DNA of 64,000 nucleotides from Peromyscus leucopus (Eukaryota > Chordata > Mammalia > Rodentia > Cricetidae), in assembly GCF_004664715.2 (NCBI RefSeq), contig NC_051071.1, positions 90,253,436 to 90,317,435 on the forward strand, read 5' to 3'. The notes under the pieces are model-generated. The model searched no databases. It had not been told where the DNA came from and saw only the letters and a list, made by a program, of their open reading frames with translations. Of the stretch, positions 42,731 to 52,390 are shown in pieces (positions within the stretch are counted from its first letter, which is position 1; each line of letters begins with the position of its first letter). The position numbers and the translations under genes are program-made.

Positions 42731-43499
42731 CTTTGACCATCAGCTTTCAAAAGTTTATAATTTCTGGGTACTTTTATTTTTATTTCATGCCATTTACCAT
42801 GGCTGTTCATCGAAAGTAAAAGGGATGAAAACCAGACTACTTAACTCTGTACCATGCACTCTTCACAGCCCGTGTTTCTTCCTGTAGTCTTTGTAGTCGT
42901 CCGTGATTAAGAACGTCGTCAGGATAGTATTATGTGTGCCTTATTCCCTGTCGACTCTGCATTTTGCTGCTCCCACCTCTCAGTGTGTGGTTGGTTAGGT
43001 TGGCTGCTTGTGTGCACGTAAACCCAGGCTTTTTATTTTTGCTTTTTCCTGGGGATTGCTAAATATCTGTTTCTGTGCAATGCCGCCAGCCTTCAGAACT
43101 TGTGACCTTCCTGTCTCTGTCTCCTGAGCTGAGATCAAGGCATGTACTGGCTGCTTTATTAAAAAGTCATCTTAAGAGTGTTGTTGCCTCAGTAATAATC
43201 CTGGTATCTACTGGGCTTGTTAGGATGAATTATTTTTAAGTTGCTTGGGTTTCAATAAATCACTTTAGAAGTGAGAATGTACCAAGAAAATAAAAACAAT
43301 TCTTTACAGAAGGAAGCTGAGATACCCAGCATAGAAAGTGAATGGATAAAACATGCGTTCTGAAGAAAAATGCTCAGCGCACGTGGTCAGCAGTCAGCAG
43401 ATGAACCAATGTTCCCTGTGATGTCTTTGCTGGGAGCATTTTGTTTGAAGGTATTGGATTTAGCAAAACTTGTGTGACATCTTTTTTGTTATTACTGGG
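42731..43499. other. Presumed intron; weak B1-like patch
   Basis: 43070-43160 contains a decayed B1-like 'gtctcctgagctgagatcaa' phrase. Nothing else is recognised. Confidence 0.4.
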
Positions 43500-43668
43500 G
43501 TTTTTTGTTTGTTTGTTTGTTTGTTTTGTTTTTGAAACAGGGTCTCACGCAGCCCACACTGGCCTCAGACCTGATATGCAGTAGAGAATGATCTTGAACT
43601 TCTGATCCTCTTGTCTCTGTCTCCCGAGCACTGGGATTACAGGCATGAACCGCCACACCCTGTCTAAT
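43500..43668 (-). mobile_element. B1-related SINE with (TTTG)n tail
   Basis: 'ttgtttgtttgtttgtttgt', 'tttgaaacagggtctcacgc' and 'gagcactgggattacaggca'. Confidence 0.75.
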
Positions 43669-45096
43669 TTTTGTCCTTCTTGTGTGTGAGCCTCAAAATC
43701 ACAGACATTGACCTGCAAACTAAAGAATCAGAGAGGACATGCACAGCATATATTATAATTTTGTCCATCACAGTTCATTGCAGGACGTGTCTTGTTAATT
43801 AGATAAAACAGTGCTTGACTGTAGCCCATGAGCATACTGAACCTTACTTACATCTGCTGGTCCTGTGACATCCTAAAATCAGTTGTCAGTTGTAAAATAA
43901 ATGGTTACGCTTTCATGTTTACCAGAATTTGGGGAAACAACGAGTAGTTGAGACAAGCATTACAAGTTATGGTTTATTTATTTGTAGTTTTGTTTATTTT
44001 TCGAGATGAGGTCTTGCCCTGTGGCCGAGGCCGGTGGGACTTGCAGGGGTACTTCTGGCTTTACCTCCTGGGTGCCTCCGGCCAGCCCCGGAGTATGTCG
44101 TAAAAGTGAGGTGGTTTTGTTTTTGTCGTCCCCCCCCCCCCCAGTAAAAGGTACATCGCACACAGCTGCAGACAAAGCGTACACGCTCATACACACTCAT
44201 TTCTGTCCCTTTAAAAGGAGGAAGAACGGACCCCAGTGAGTGTTAGCCCATTTACCTCTGCTTTAGGAAACCACTCAGGACTGTGTGCACGTGGTGCGCA
44301 CACACACACACCTGCAGACGGATGCTCTCTCACACACAAATAAGTTAAAAAGAAAAGAAAATCAGCATCTGTGGTTCCCCCGCTTCTGCTGACCTCCTCC
44401 TGCCCAGGCTGTTGGGAGACTTCTGTGGGGTCAGTTGTTGGTCTGGGGTGGGGAGGCTTGTGGGATATTAATTTTCTTTGAAGTGAGGCGATTCGTGACT
44501 CTTGTATTTGGAGGCTGAGAGTACCCAGCTCTCAAAAGATGATTTGCAGCCCCATGTTACACACTTTGCCTGGGAAGGGACACTGGTCCTGGCTCCGTGA
44601 AGATGGTAATAGCCCTCTGGGGGACATGCCAGCTGAACCAGCCAGTTGGCTCCAGAACAGCTTCTTTGAAAGCCGTAGGCCAGGTTTTAGAAAGGGCAGG
44701 ACTTGGCCTCAGTGCCAGGGTCCACCTTCCCAGAAGGTACTGCTGCCTGTGTTCTCCTGGAGGGAGAGCTCAGGCGGCAACATCTGCCGCGAAGGCTGGG
44801 GGTACCGAGGCCATCTCTTTGGGAGCCAGACAGCTTGTTGGTTTTCTTTCTCCACATCAGTCTGACATTCATGCTGATAGCCACACAGAGAAAAGTTCCA
44901 ACCTTCAAAGCGATGCCTCGCTGAAGATGAAGAGCGAACAGTGTTGCTTTGGAGAGAAGGTAACTTGATTTACAGCCTTTAAAATGGCTCTTGCAGTGCC
45001 CTGGGTAATGGTTCTGAGGGAGAAGAGGCTTTCAAAGACCCCACCTCTCCCTTAATTGTTCTAAAGTCATTGTTATTAGTTCTTTTTTGCAGCTTT
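43669..45096. other. Presumed intron with a C-run and short CA patch
   Basis: A run of about 14 C lies at 44130-44143 and a CA patch at about 44299-44312. A decayed B1-like piece may occupy 43990-44030. Frames at 44539-44968 overlap in three phases without motif. Confidence 0.45.
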
Positions 45097-45249
45097 TTTT
45101 TTTTTTTCCCCGAGACAGGGTTTCTCTGTGTAAGAGCCCTAGGCTGTCCTGGATCTCTGTAGACCAGGCTTGCCTCAAACTCACAAAGATCCGCCTGCCT
45201 CTGCCTCCCGAGTGCTGGGACTAAAGGTGTGCGCCACCACCACCCAGCT
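45097..45249 (-). mobile_element. B1 SINE
   Basis: 'ccccgagacagggtttctct', 'tgtagaccaggcttgcctca' and 'gtgctgggactaaaggtgtg'; the middle reads 'aagagccctaggctg', an altered version of the usual text. Confidence 0.9.
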
Positions 45250-45637
45250 GTGTTGTTAGTTCTTTGTTTTGAGACATGTACAGAAGGCCTCAAGCTTCTG
45301 TGTCTTGATGGCTCTCATTCTGATCCTCCTCTCTCACCTCCAACATGCAGGGCGGTTACAGGAATGTGCTGCCCGTTTCCATTTCCACTTTCAGTTTCTA
45401 CCCACCTAGAAGCACGCTTTTGTCTCTTCTGCTCACACTGTGATTTCAGTTTTTTCCCCTTTGGGCAGTAGAAGAGGGAACACTGTTCTGTGCATCACAG
45501 AAAGAGCTGAAGGAGCTGGGCGGGCGTGTGGGATACGATGTGCACAAGCCTGGTGCATGTGGAGGGTTTAGCAGCACATTGGTGACTGTTGTACTCAGTG
45601 GGATCTGTGTACCATAGTGCTATCACCCAGCGCTTAC

Positions 45638-45948
45638 TGAATGACTGGAGTCTCAGATCTAGGGGAGGTGTGGCTTACTGTTGACTTCTTACATGAATGA
45701 CTGGAGTCTCAGATCTAGGGGAGGTGTGGCTTACTGTTGACTTCTTACATGAATGACTGGAGTCTCAGATCTAGGGGAGGTGTGGCTTCTGTTGACTTCT
45801 TACATGAATGACTGGAGTCTCAGATCTAGGGGAGGTGTGGCTTCTGTTGACTTCTTACATGAATGACTGAATGTCTCAGATCTAGGGGAGGTGTGGCTTC
45901 TGTTGACTTCTTACATGAATGACTGGATGTCTCAGATCTAGGGGAGAT
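45638..45948. repeat. 55-56-bp minisatellite, about 5.6 copies
   Basis: Units start with tgaatgactgga at 45638, 45694, 45750, 45805, 45860 and 45916. The first two copies have 'cttactgttg'; later ones lose bases there ('cttctgttg'), and the last two have 'gaatgtctc' or 'ggatgtctc' in place of 'ggagtctc'. The last unit is cut after 'ctaggggaga'. Not derived from a SINE I recognise. Confidence 0.95.
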
Positions 45949-46029
45949 TTTGAAAAGCAAGATGGTGTGATCTCGTGAGCTCACATAGAAATTAAGGCTC
46001 TGTGAGGCAACATGGCTATGTTTCTTGGC

Positions 46030-46325
46030 CGTTTGTTTCTCTTTGGCATGCAGGTATGTGTGTTTGCATGCAGGTACATACGTGTGGGGGTCAGAGGTCA
46101 ACTGGGCATCATTTTTGAGAAAGTTTTTCAAGGGACTTGGGGTTTGCTGGCTGTGCCAGGCTGTGTGACTTGGGAGTCCTGAGTATCTTCCTGTCTACAG
46201 CTCACCAGTGCTGGGACTGTACCCTCACATCACCATGCCTGGCTTCTTACATGGTGCTGAGACTGGAACTCAGTGCCCATGCTTACACAGTAAACATTGT
46301 ACTGACCAAAATATCTACCTAGTCT
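46030..46325 (-). mobile_element. B4/RSINE1-type long SINE
   Basis: 'gtgggggtcagaggtcaact', 'caccagtgctgggactgtac', 'caccatgcctggcttcttac' and the reversed head 'gctgagactggaactcagtg'. Confidence 0.65.
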
Positions 46326-46349
46326 TCCTTTAAGAGGGTGTGTCTGTTT

Positions 46350-46380
<31 letters not shown>
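46350..46380. repeat. (GT)n microsatellite
   Basis: About 14 GT units between two minus-strand SINEs. Confidence 0.95.
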
Positions 46381-46383
<3 letters not shown>

Positions 46384-46387
46384 TGTT

Positions 46388-46598
46388 AAAAAATATTTTT
46401 AAGTTTTATATGTGTGTTTTGTCTACATGTATCTTCCTGTATCATGTTCATGCCTCGTGCCTGAGGAGGCCAGCAGAGGGCAGTGGAGCCCCTGGAGTTA
46501 CAGGTGGTTGAGAGCTGCAGTGTGAGTGCTGGGAATTGAACCTGTGTCCTCTGCAAGAACATCCAGTGCTCTTCCCTGATGAACTATCTCTCCAGGCC
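46388..46598 (-). mobile_element. B3 SINE carrying a CTCF-like motif
   Basis: 'tgtgttttgtctacatgtat', 'gtgctgggaattgaacctgt' and 'actatctctccaggccc' identify a nearly full-length B3. At the point where B3 normally reads 'tcagaagagggcatc' this copy reads ccagcagagggcag. Confidence 0.88.
46470..46483 (+). promoter_or_regulatory. CTCF consensus match within B3
   Basis: ccagcagagggcag fits the core CCASYAGRKGGCRS at all 14 positions. Rodent B2/B3 SINEs are known carriers of CTCF sites. Occupancy cannot be judged from sequence. Confidence 0.5.
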
Positions 46599-46636
46599 CT
46601 CCTTGCCTTTTTCTCGGAGTTATGTTTTTCTTCAGG

Positions 46637-46795
46637 AGCGGTGGTGAACTCCTTTAATCCCAGCACTTGGGAGACTGAGGCAGCCAGATCTGCAAGTTCC
46701 GGGCCAGCCTGGTCTACAGAGTGAGTTCCAGGCCAGCCTGGTCTACAGAGTGAGTTCCAGGCCCACTAGGGCTGCACAGAGAAACCCTGTCAACA
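46637..46795 (+). mobile_element. B1 SINE with an extra 29-base module
   Basis: 'gagcggtggtgaactccttt', 'cccagcacttgggagactga', then a 29-base segment (starting ccagcctggtctacagagtg) present twice without a mismatch, at 46704-46732 and 46733-46761, then 'cccactagggctgcacagag'. A 12-base gtttttcttcag lies on both sides (about 46625 and 46811) as target duplication. Confidence 0.9.
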
Positions 46796-46929
46796 ACAAC
46801 AACAAAAGTTGTTTTTCTTCAGCGATTACCCCATGGACCCTCAGAGTTATAGTGAGTGACTGGAGAAGATGTTTGAAAAGTGAAATTACATCCTTTAAAG
46901 CTGCTGCTAATGGTTTGTGTTTTCTCGTT

Positions 46930-47055
46930 TTTCGAGACAGGGTTCCTGGGTATCCTGGAACTCACTTTGTAGATCAGGCTGGCCTTGAACACACAGAGAT
47001 CTGCCTGCCTCTGCCTAATGCTGGGATTAAAGGCATGCGCCACCCCGCCTTTAGC
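46930..47055 (-). mobile_element. B1 SINE
   Basis: 'gtttttcgagacagggttcc', 'gtagatcaggctggccttga', 'tgctgggattaaaggcatgc'; a short deletion removes part of the middle. Confidence 0.88.
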
Positions 47056-47435
47056 TGATGATTATTGACACGTTTTTAAGCTGCAGGAAATGTTGAGCTA
47101 ATGCCTTCCGAATTCCCCCCTCACTGGGGCCTTTGGGGCAGAGAAGTGGTGGGTAGCCCTTTGGGAAGAAGCATTAAGTTTGTCAAATCATTGAGGAGCT
47201 GGGATGTGTCAGCCTCAGCACTGGGAAGCTGGTGGGCAGAGCAGGGCCTAAAAGAATTCTGCTCGGAAAGTTTCAGTAATACGCCCTCCATAGACTGACT
47301 GCTCGCGGGATTCCTGCGGCCCCTCTGCCCAGTCTCTGCCATATTTGAATTCATTTGTGTTCCCTACAGCTCCAGTCTGTGTTGTTGTAGTGTGTGAAGG
47401 GGAAGGGTAGGGCCAGAGAGATGCAATTGGTGTTC

Positions 47436-47602
47436 TTTTGTTTTGTTTTGTTTTTGTTTTTTCAAGACAGGGTTTCTCCGTGCCTTTTGGAGCCTTTCCT
47501 GGAACTTGCTCTGTAGACCAGGCTGTCCTCGAACTCATAGAGATCCGCCTGTCTCTGCCTCCCGAGTGCTGGGATTAGAGGTGTGTGCCACCACCGCCCG
47601 GC
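47436..47602 (-). mobile_element. B1 SINE, cricetid type
   Basis: 'ttcaagacagggtttctccg', 'ggagcctttcctggaacttg', 'ctgtagaccaggctgtcctc' and 'gccaccaccgcccggc'. Flanks share 'caattggtgttctt' and 'caatttgtgttctt' as a target duplication with one change. Confidence 0.92.
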
Positions 47603-48235
47603 ACAATTTGTGTTCTTAGTAGGTGTCTGGAATGCCATTGTTGCCAGGACACTTTTAAAGAGATGTTTCATTTCTTAGCCTGTGCCTGGAGAGTGATAGC
47701 TACATGCTGTGGACAGATGTGCTAACTCAGAAGGAAATGGACAGCAGGACACGAACAGCCATTTTCCTAAAAATTTCAGGCAGGGATTCAGTTTTGTGAG
47801 GCAGCATTTGGCTTTTTTAAAACTACCCCATTAGACAAAAAGGAATTCACGGGACAAATATTAGCGAGTTGGGTTCTGCACTGGACAGACTTTGTACCTT
47901 GGCACGTGAGTGGCCATCAGAACCTCTTGAACCTCTGCTACCAAGTAACTCTGAAAAGGCTCACAGAGCCAGCACAGACCATGTCCCCTGCTTGAGTCAC
48001 CAAGGTACTTGCAAAATCAGGTGGGTGAAAAACCCAGCGTACCCCACAGTGGGAGCACAGAATTACAGCATCGTTCTGAGACATGGGATGGATCCCAGAT
48101 GGTCGTGGCTTGACTTTTCCCCTAGAACTCACTATTGTCTTAGGAATTTAGAGTGTAGAGGAAATGACCCAGATTTTATACTTAGCAAAAACCTGTATCC
48201 AACTCTCCAGTGGACCACTCCGTCACCGAGACATC
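47603..48235. other. Presumed intron, no feature recognised
   Basis: An open frame at 47869-48258 shows no motif and its right end overlaps a MIR fragment, so it is not called a gene. Confidence 0.4.
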
Positions 48236-48362
48236 GGGTCGGTTACTTAACTTATTGACCCTGTTTCCTCCTCTGGGAATATGGGAGCAAGGTTTTTACA
48301 GATCTGCTGGGAGATCTTAGGACCTAGAAGGGAGTAAGATGAGATCTGCCGAGCACTGAGTA
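48236..48362 (+). mobile_element. MIR fragment
   Basis: 'gtcggttacttaacttattg', 'accctgtttcctcctctggg' and 'gccgagcactgagtagg' follow the plus strand of MIR. Confidence 0.6.
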
Positions 48363-48647
48363 GGACTGCAATTTGCACCAGTTTCTTACGACTGCCAGAG
48401 TTTAGCTTTTCATACAGAATAATCAAGAGTTTATTGTTTCTGTTCTGTTTGGGGTTTGGAAACCAGAACAGCTTACTGAGACCAACAGGCTGATGCCACA
48501 ACCATCTGTTAAATGCCCATTGCTTGAGAGGTTCCAGGGGCAGGCAGGTTGCAGACTCTGGCCAGCTTTCCAAACTGGCAAACCCTTGACTCTGGTAGAT
48601 TTGGAGCCACCTGTTTACATTTTTACAAATTAAAAAAAAAAAAACTA

Positions 48648-48795
48648 CAGTTATTTATTTCTGTGCATGTGGGCGCTTGTGTGCCCTGGCACACAGTTAT
48701 GGAAATTGGTTCTATCCTTCCACCATGTAGGTCTCTGGTTTGGTGGTGGCAAGTGTCTTTACTGCCGAGTCACTTCCCGCCGCGACCCCACCCCA
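48648..48795 (-). mobile_element. B3A/RSINE-like SINE
   Basis: 'actacagttatttatttctg', 'tccttccaccatgtaggtct' and 'gtggcaagtgtctttactgc' then 'cgagtcacttcccgcc'. Confidence 0.75.
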
Positions 48796-48852
48796 CCCCC
48801 ACCCTCCACGTGCACCTTAGTTTTACTACTCTGACGTTCCTTTAAGTCAGGG

Positions 48853-49022
48853 CCAGCCTGTAAAGACACTTGCCACCGAGCCTAACTGTCACCTAAGGTA
48901 AGCCCCAGGACCCACGTGGTGGAAGGAGGAGAGAGCTGCCTTTTGAGTGTTGTCCTCCGACCGCCACACGTGCATTGTGGCACGCATGCGCCGCCCCCCT
49001 CCCCCGCCATAAATACATTTAA
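48853..49022 (+). mobile_element. B3A/RSINE-like SINE, inverted partner
   Basis: 'ctgtaaagacacttgccacc', 'aggacccacgtggtggaagg', 'tgtcctccgaccgccacacg' and tail 'ccataaatacatttaaaaac'. It is the same family as 48648-48795 in opposite orientation, about 60 bases away. Confidence 0.78.
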
Positions 49023-49289
49023 AAACTAACAGAAAAGGAAATCAAGTCGGAGTTTGACCAAAATGAACGTGATCTCAGAACTTTTCTGTGATTCGTAATC
49101 GCATAGAAGCAAAGTTTAGGGTTATGTTGGCGGTGGGGGTGGGGGGTAGGATCTGGTAAATGGACTGACGATCCCCTCGATCTGAATGGAGACCCCAGGA
49201 GGAACTCAGCATATTTGCGGGGTGCCCCCCACCCCCCACCCCCAGTTCGTGACAGCTCTGCTGCGGCTGCTGTGCACACGCTTCCCTCT

Positions 49290-49299
49290 TGAGTCAGCA
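49290..49299 (+). promoter_or_regulatory. AP-1 / half-MARE-like site
   Basis: tgagtcagca is a full AP-1 core (tgagtca) extended on one side as in a MAF-recognition element. It lies about 200 bases before the CpG-dense part of island 2. Confidence 0.4.
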
Positions 49300-49791
49300 C
49301 AAGACAAGTAATTTCCCATCCTGAAAGCTAGCTCCCTGCTGCGCGTGGATCTGCTGGGATGTAGCGCCGAACTTCCCAGATTTGCATACTCGCAGCCTCC
49401 CTCTCCCCGGGCAAAGCTCGGGTTTTGTCTTTACACCTTCCCGGAGGTGATTCTTCTCTTGGGAGGCGGAGGCAGGGTAGGGGAGGTGAGGCTGAAGGGA
49501 AGCGAAGGCCAAGTGCCGGCTGCCCACCCCGGGGGAACCGGGAGCGGTGGAGTCCGCGGCAGGCAGGGAGGTGCGTCCTGCAGCTCGGACTGGAACGGAG
49601 GACTGGAGCCGCGGCCGGCAGGGGGAGGCCGGGCCCGGGGAAGCGAGCCGGGTGGTGCGGACCCCGGCGGGGCAATCGCAGGCTAGATGGCCGGTTATGC
49701 AAACCGCTGCCCCTCGCTCGCCCGCACGCTCGCTTGCTCCGCGGCTGCTCCGCGCCCCCCTCGGCCAACACACTCTCTCGCTCTTTTTGAA

Positions 49792-49801
49792 ACAGGAAGT
49801 G
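49792..49801 (+). promoter_or_regulatory. ETS-family binding motif
   Basis: acaggaagtg contains the GGAA core with the favoured flanks of ETS proteins. Together with a TATA-less GC-rich setting it is a typical proximal promoter element. Confidence 0.5.
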
Positions 49802-49943
49802 CACTGCTGACTGTAACGTGCTGCCGGCTCCCAGGATGGAGGAGTGAAGTCTCGCGTCGCCGCGGTTCCAGCCCCCGGAGCCCGCCCGCAGCCGCCGAGT
49901 CCTCGAGAGCGCCCTGAGGGAGCAGGGTGGCCACCTGGTCCAG
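49800..49943 (+). other. Candidate untranslated first exon B
   Basis: The 3' limit is a donor, gtccag then gtgtgc, with GT at 49944-49945. The 5' limit is uncertain and placed near the ETS motif. An ATG at 49836 with a favourable context (accag-g-ATG-g: A at -3, G at +4) opens a frame of three codons (Met-Glu-Glu) ending in TGA at 49845-49847, so this leader would carry a minimal upstream frame. No long frame starts in the exon. The gene is not recognised. Confidence 0.45.
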
Positions 49944-50290
49944 GTGTGCGGGCTGGGGCGGGAAGGCGAGGGGGTCTTTGCTGGCGGGGACTTTCTTGAT
50001 CGCCTGTCCCTGCCACTGTGTCCTCCTCCAGGAGTCTCTAGCACTTGGTCGCCACCGCCCAGGTGTGTGGGACAGGCCAGGAAGGTTCCGGGCTGCGCGG
50101 TTGGGGGACCTCTGGATGCGCTCCCCCAGATTGGCGCTCTCCGGGCTGGGCTGGTCCCTGGGCTGCCCTGGGGCTGTCTGGGCCGCCTCCTGGAGTCCCC
50201 AGCTGCCCTCACCACCCTCTCCAGCTGCTGCGCGGAGCAGCTGCTCTTTGTCCCTCACTCCCTGGCCCGAGGCTGTCTAAATACCGTTCT

Positions 50291-51102
50291 GGGAAGCTTG
50301 GGACTGTTGGGTGTTGCTGAAGTTGGTGTGAGGGGGGAAAAGTGGAGAAGGAAGGAGGAAGCTGCTGAGCTCTGTCTGGGCGAAGAGTAAGAGAGGCTTG
50401 GCAGCTCGGCTGGGAAGCGGAGGAGGTGGGTTGCCGGGAGAGCCAGGGCCCTTCACAAACTGAGGGGATTGGAAGTGCAGACACACACCGGAAAAGTGGG
50501 GACCACAAATGAACGACAGCAGTGAGTTCTGAGGTGTTTAGTCTGGTGTCTGGCTTGTTACCTCTGCTGTGGTTTCCCTGTGTGGAAACATGGTGCTTTA
50601 TAAATATGAGCCAGACATTTTTAACTTATTACATTCCAGTTGTCACCAAGCTAAACTAGAGGTTGCCTTTTCTCAAACTCACCAGGTGGCTATAACTCCC
50701 TAAGCTTGCCTTGTTTGGATCCAGGTGTTAATAAAATGCTTGGGAACAGGTGGGTTTATGCCATAGACTTTGTACCTTCTTTTCTGAAGATGCTCTTCCC
50801 TGGAGGGGGCAGAGGGAGGGAGATGGCTGTGTTGAGGAGGGACACTAGGGAACCACCTTGGCTGGGAAGGCGTTTGATGGGATGGTGTTATGACAAGTTA
50901 AATGTTCGAGTAGTGTAGAAGTCGGTCTCAGCTTCTTACTTCTTTTGGAGGCAGCAGTGTGAGCACATGGCACCAGGAAAGCGAGAGTCTGCCAAACGGA
51001 GGGTCTTTTTCCACACTCCAGTCCTTCATCTTTTTGGGCAACCCTGCTTTCTCAAGAGGCGGGCTGCTGACTGAGTTTAAATCCATGCCACTCAGTGGGG
51101 AC
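50291..51102. other. Repeat-poor DNA downstream of island 2
   Basis: Free of SINEs for about 800 bases. ctttataaatatg at about 50597 is TATA- or MEF2-like, but it is isolated and I do not call a promoter. Confidence 0.45.
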
Positions 51103-51208
51103 CAGGGTCTCACCATGTAGCACCGAGTGGCCCAGAGCCCGGAGGTTTGCTTGCCTCTGCCTCCCAAATGCTGGAATCAAAGGTTGGCAATCTCATACCC
51201 AGCCTAAC
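51103..51208 (-). mobile_element. B1-related SINE, 3' truncated
   Basis: 'cagggtctcaccatgtagca', 'gcctctgcctcccaaatgct', 'ggaatcaaaggttggcaatc'. Confidence 0.65.
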
Positions 51209-51401
51209 TGTATCATTCTAATCCTGAAATTGTTACAGCAAAGTATATTTTTGCATAATTTATTTTGCTTTAAAGAAAACTCGCAGAAAGGCCAGTAAGT
51301 TTGTGCCCAACTTCTTTTTCATACCAACAGTTGGGAGACAATTTCAATGATAACATCGCCTCGTTTCAGTGGTTCTTCAGAACTTCATCGATTAAACACT
51401 T

Positions 51402-51588
51402 TTATCGATTTTATTTATTTTGTGTGTGTGCGCGCGCGTGCGTGCATGCGTGTGCGCGCGCTCACACCCAGCACAGCACACATTTGCAGGAGTCATTTCC
51501 CCTTTCCACTGTGGGGGTCCAAGGGATCAGCTCAGGTCACCAGGCTGGGTGGCAAGTGCCTTCACGTGCTGAGCCACGTGTCCGGTCC
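51402..51588 (-). mobile_element. B3A/RSINE-like SINE with GC/GT-rich tail
   Basis: 'gtgtgtgcgcgcgcgtgcgt' at the tail, 'ctgtgggggtccaagggatc' in the middle and 'ggtggcaagtgccttcacgt' at the reversed head. Confidence 0.75.
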
Positions 51589-52009
51589 CAGAACGTTAAT
51601 CTCTTTAAATGTAGATATTTTGAGCACCTTAAAAGTGTCGGCAATTGGTACACTATAGTAGCAGTAGCCAAAATATTTTTTTTTAATGGACTGAGCAGTT
51701 AATTTCCTCCTTGCTAGATAGATATGCTTTGACTTAGGTGGGCGTGTTCACATGGTGTGCTTTCATCTGCGGCGTCTCGAGTCAGGTGTCAGTGAGTGTT
51801 CACCCCTTCGGGGAGTTAGGTCAGCACTCCGCAACCTTTCAGGGTTACAGAGAACCGTCTCCTCTTCCTATCTCCAGAAGTCAGTCAGTTCATACCTGGT
51901 GTGTGCTTCTTCCTGCAGCCCGTTGGGCGTGACACATTTCCCGACTCTTGTATCCGCCGAGAAGTTCACATTACAGAAAACCAAGGGTAAACTCACCAAA
52001 CTTTACATT
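51589..52009. other. Presumed intron, no feature recognised
   Basis: No repeat or exon that I can support. Confidence 0.4.
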
Positions 52010-52026
52010 AAGACATGAAATTTTAA

Positions 52027-52173
52027 GCCAGGCAGGGGTGGCACATGCCTTTAATCCCAGCACTCAGGAGGCAGAGGCAGACTGATCTCTGTGAGTTCGA
52101 GACCAGCCTGGTCTACAGAATGAGATCCAGGACAGGCACCAAAACTACACAGAGAAACCTGTCTCGAAAAACA
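52027..52173 (+). mobile_element. B1 SINE, full length, cricetid type
   Basis: 'ccaggcaggggtggcacatg', 'cccagcactcaggaggcaga', 'gatccaggacaggcaccaaa' and 'aactacacagagaaacctgt'. aagacatgaa at 52010-52019 and 52183-52192 is the target duplication. Confidence 0.95.
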
Positions 52174-52212
52174 AACAAACAAAAGACATGAATTTTTTTT
52201 AAATAGTCCCTA

Positions 52213-52390
52213 GAAGGGGCTGCTTAGTTGACAGAGTGCTTGTGTACTGTGCAAGAAATCCTAGGGTTGATTCCCAGCTCTGTGTAGCGTGTGTGTGGTG
52301 GTGCACGTCTATAATCCCAGCAGTGGAGAGGTAGAGACTGTCTAAGCTACATAGTGAGTTTGAGGCCAACCTGGGATACACAAAAACGTC
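52213..52390 (+). mobile_element. B4 SINE
   Basis: Head 'aggggctgcttagttgacag', body 'tctataatcccagcagtgga' and 'gtttgaggccaacctgggat'. It starts 20 bases after the preceding B1 duplication. Confidence 0.8.

Larger units (their letters stand above)
49330..50290 (+). promoter_or_regulatory. CpG island 2 (second promoter region)
   Basis: GC-rich, CpG-dense and SINE-free, densest at about 49500-49950. It contains an octamer-like atgcaaac (49697-49704), an ETS motif acaggaagtg (49792-49801) and a C/T-rich initiator-like stretch (49771-49785). A near-match to an NF-kB site (ggggactttc, 49986-49995; last consensus base differs) lies after the donor. Open frames on both strands here are composition effects. 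Confidence 0.85.

Noticed and set aside
49986..49995. NF-kB site
   Set aside because: ggggactttc followed by t lacks the final consensus C and lies after the candidate donor; a chance match is likely.
49294..50258. Open frames of 187-295 codons on the minus strand of island 2
   Set aside because: Same composition effect; three overlapping frames are open at once and the promoter and donor signals read on the plus strand.
50590..50605. TATA box (ctttataaatatg)
   Set aside because: Isolated AT-rich match outside the CpG island with no other core promoter feature.
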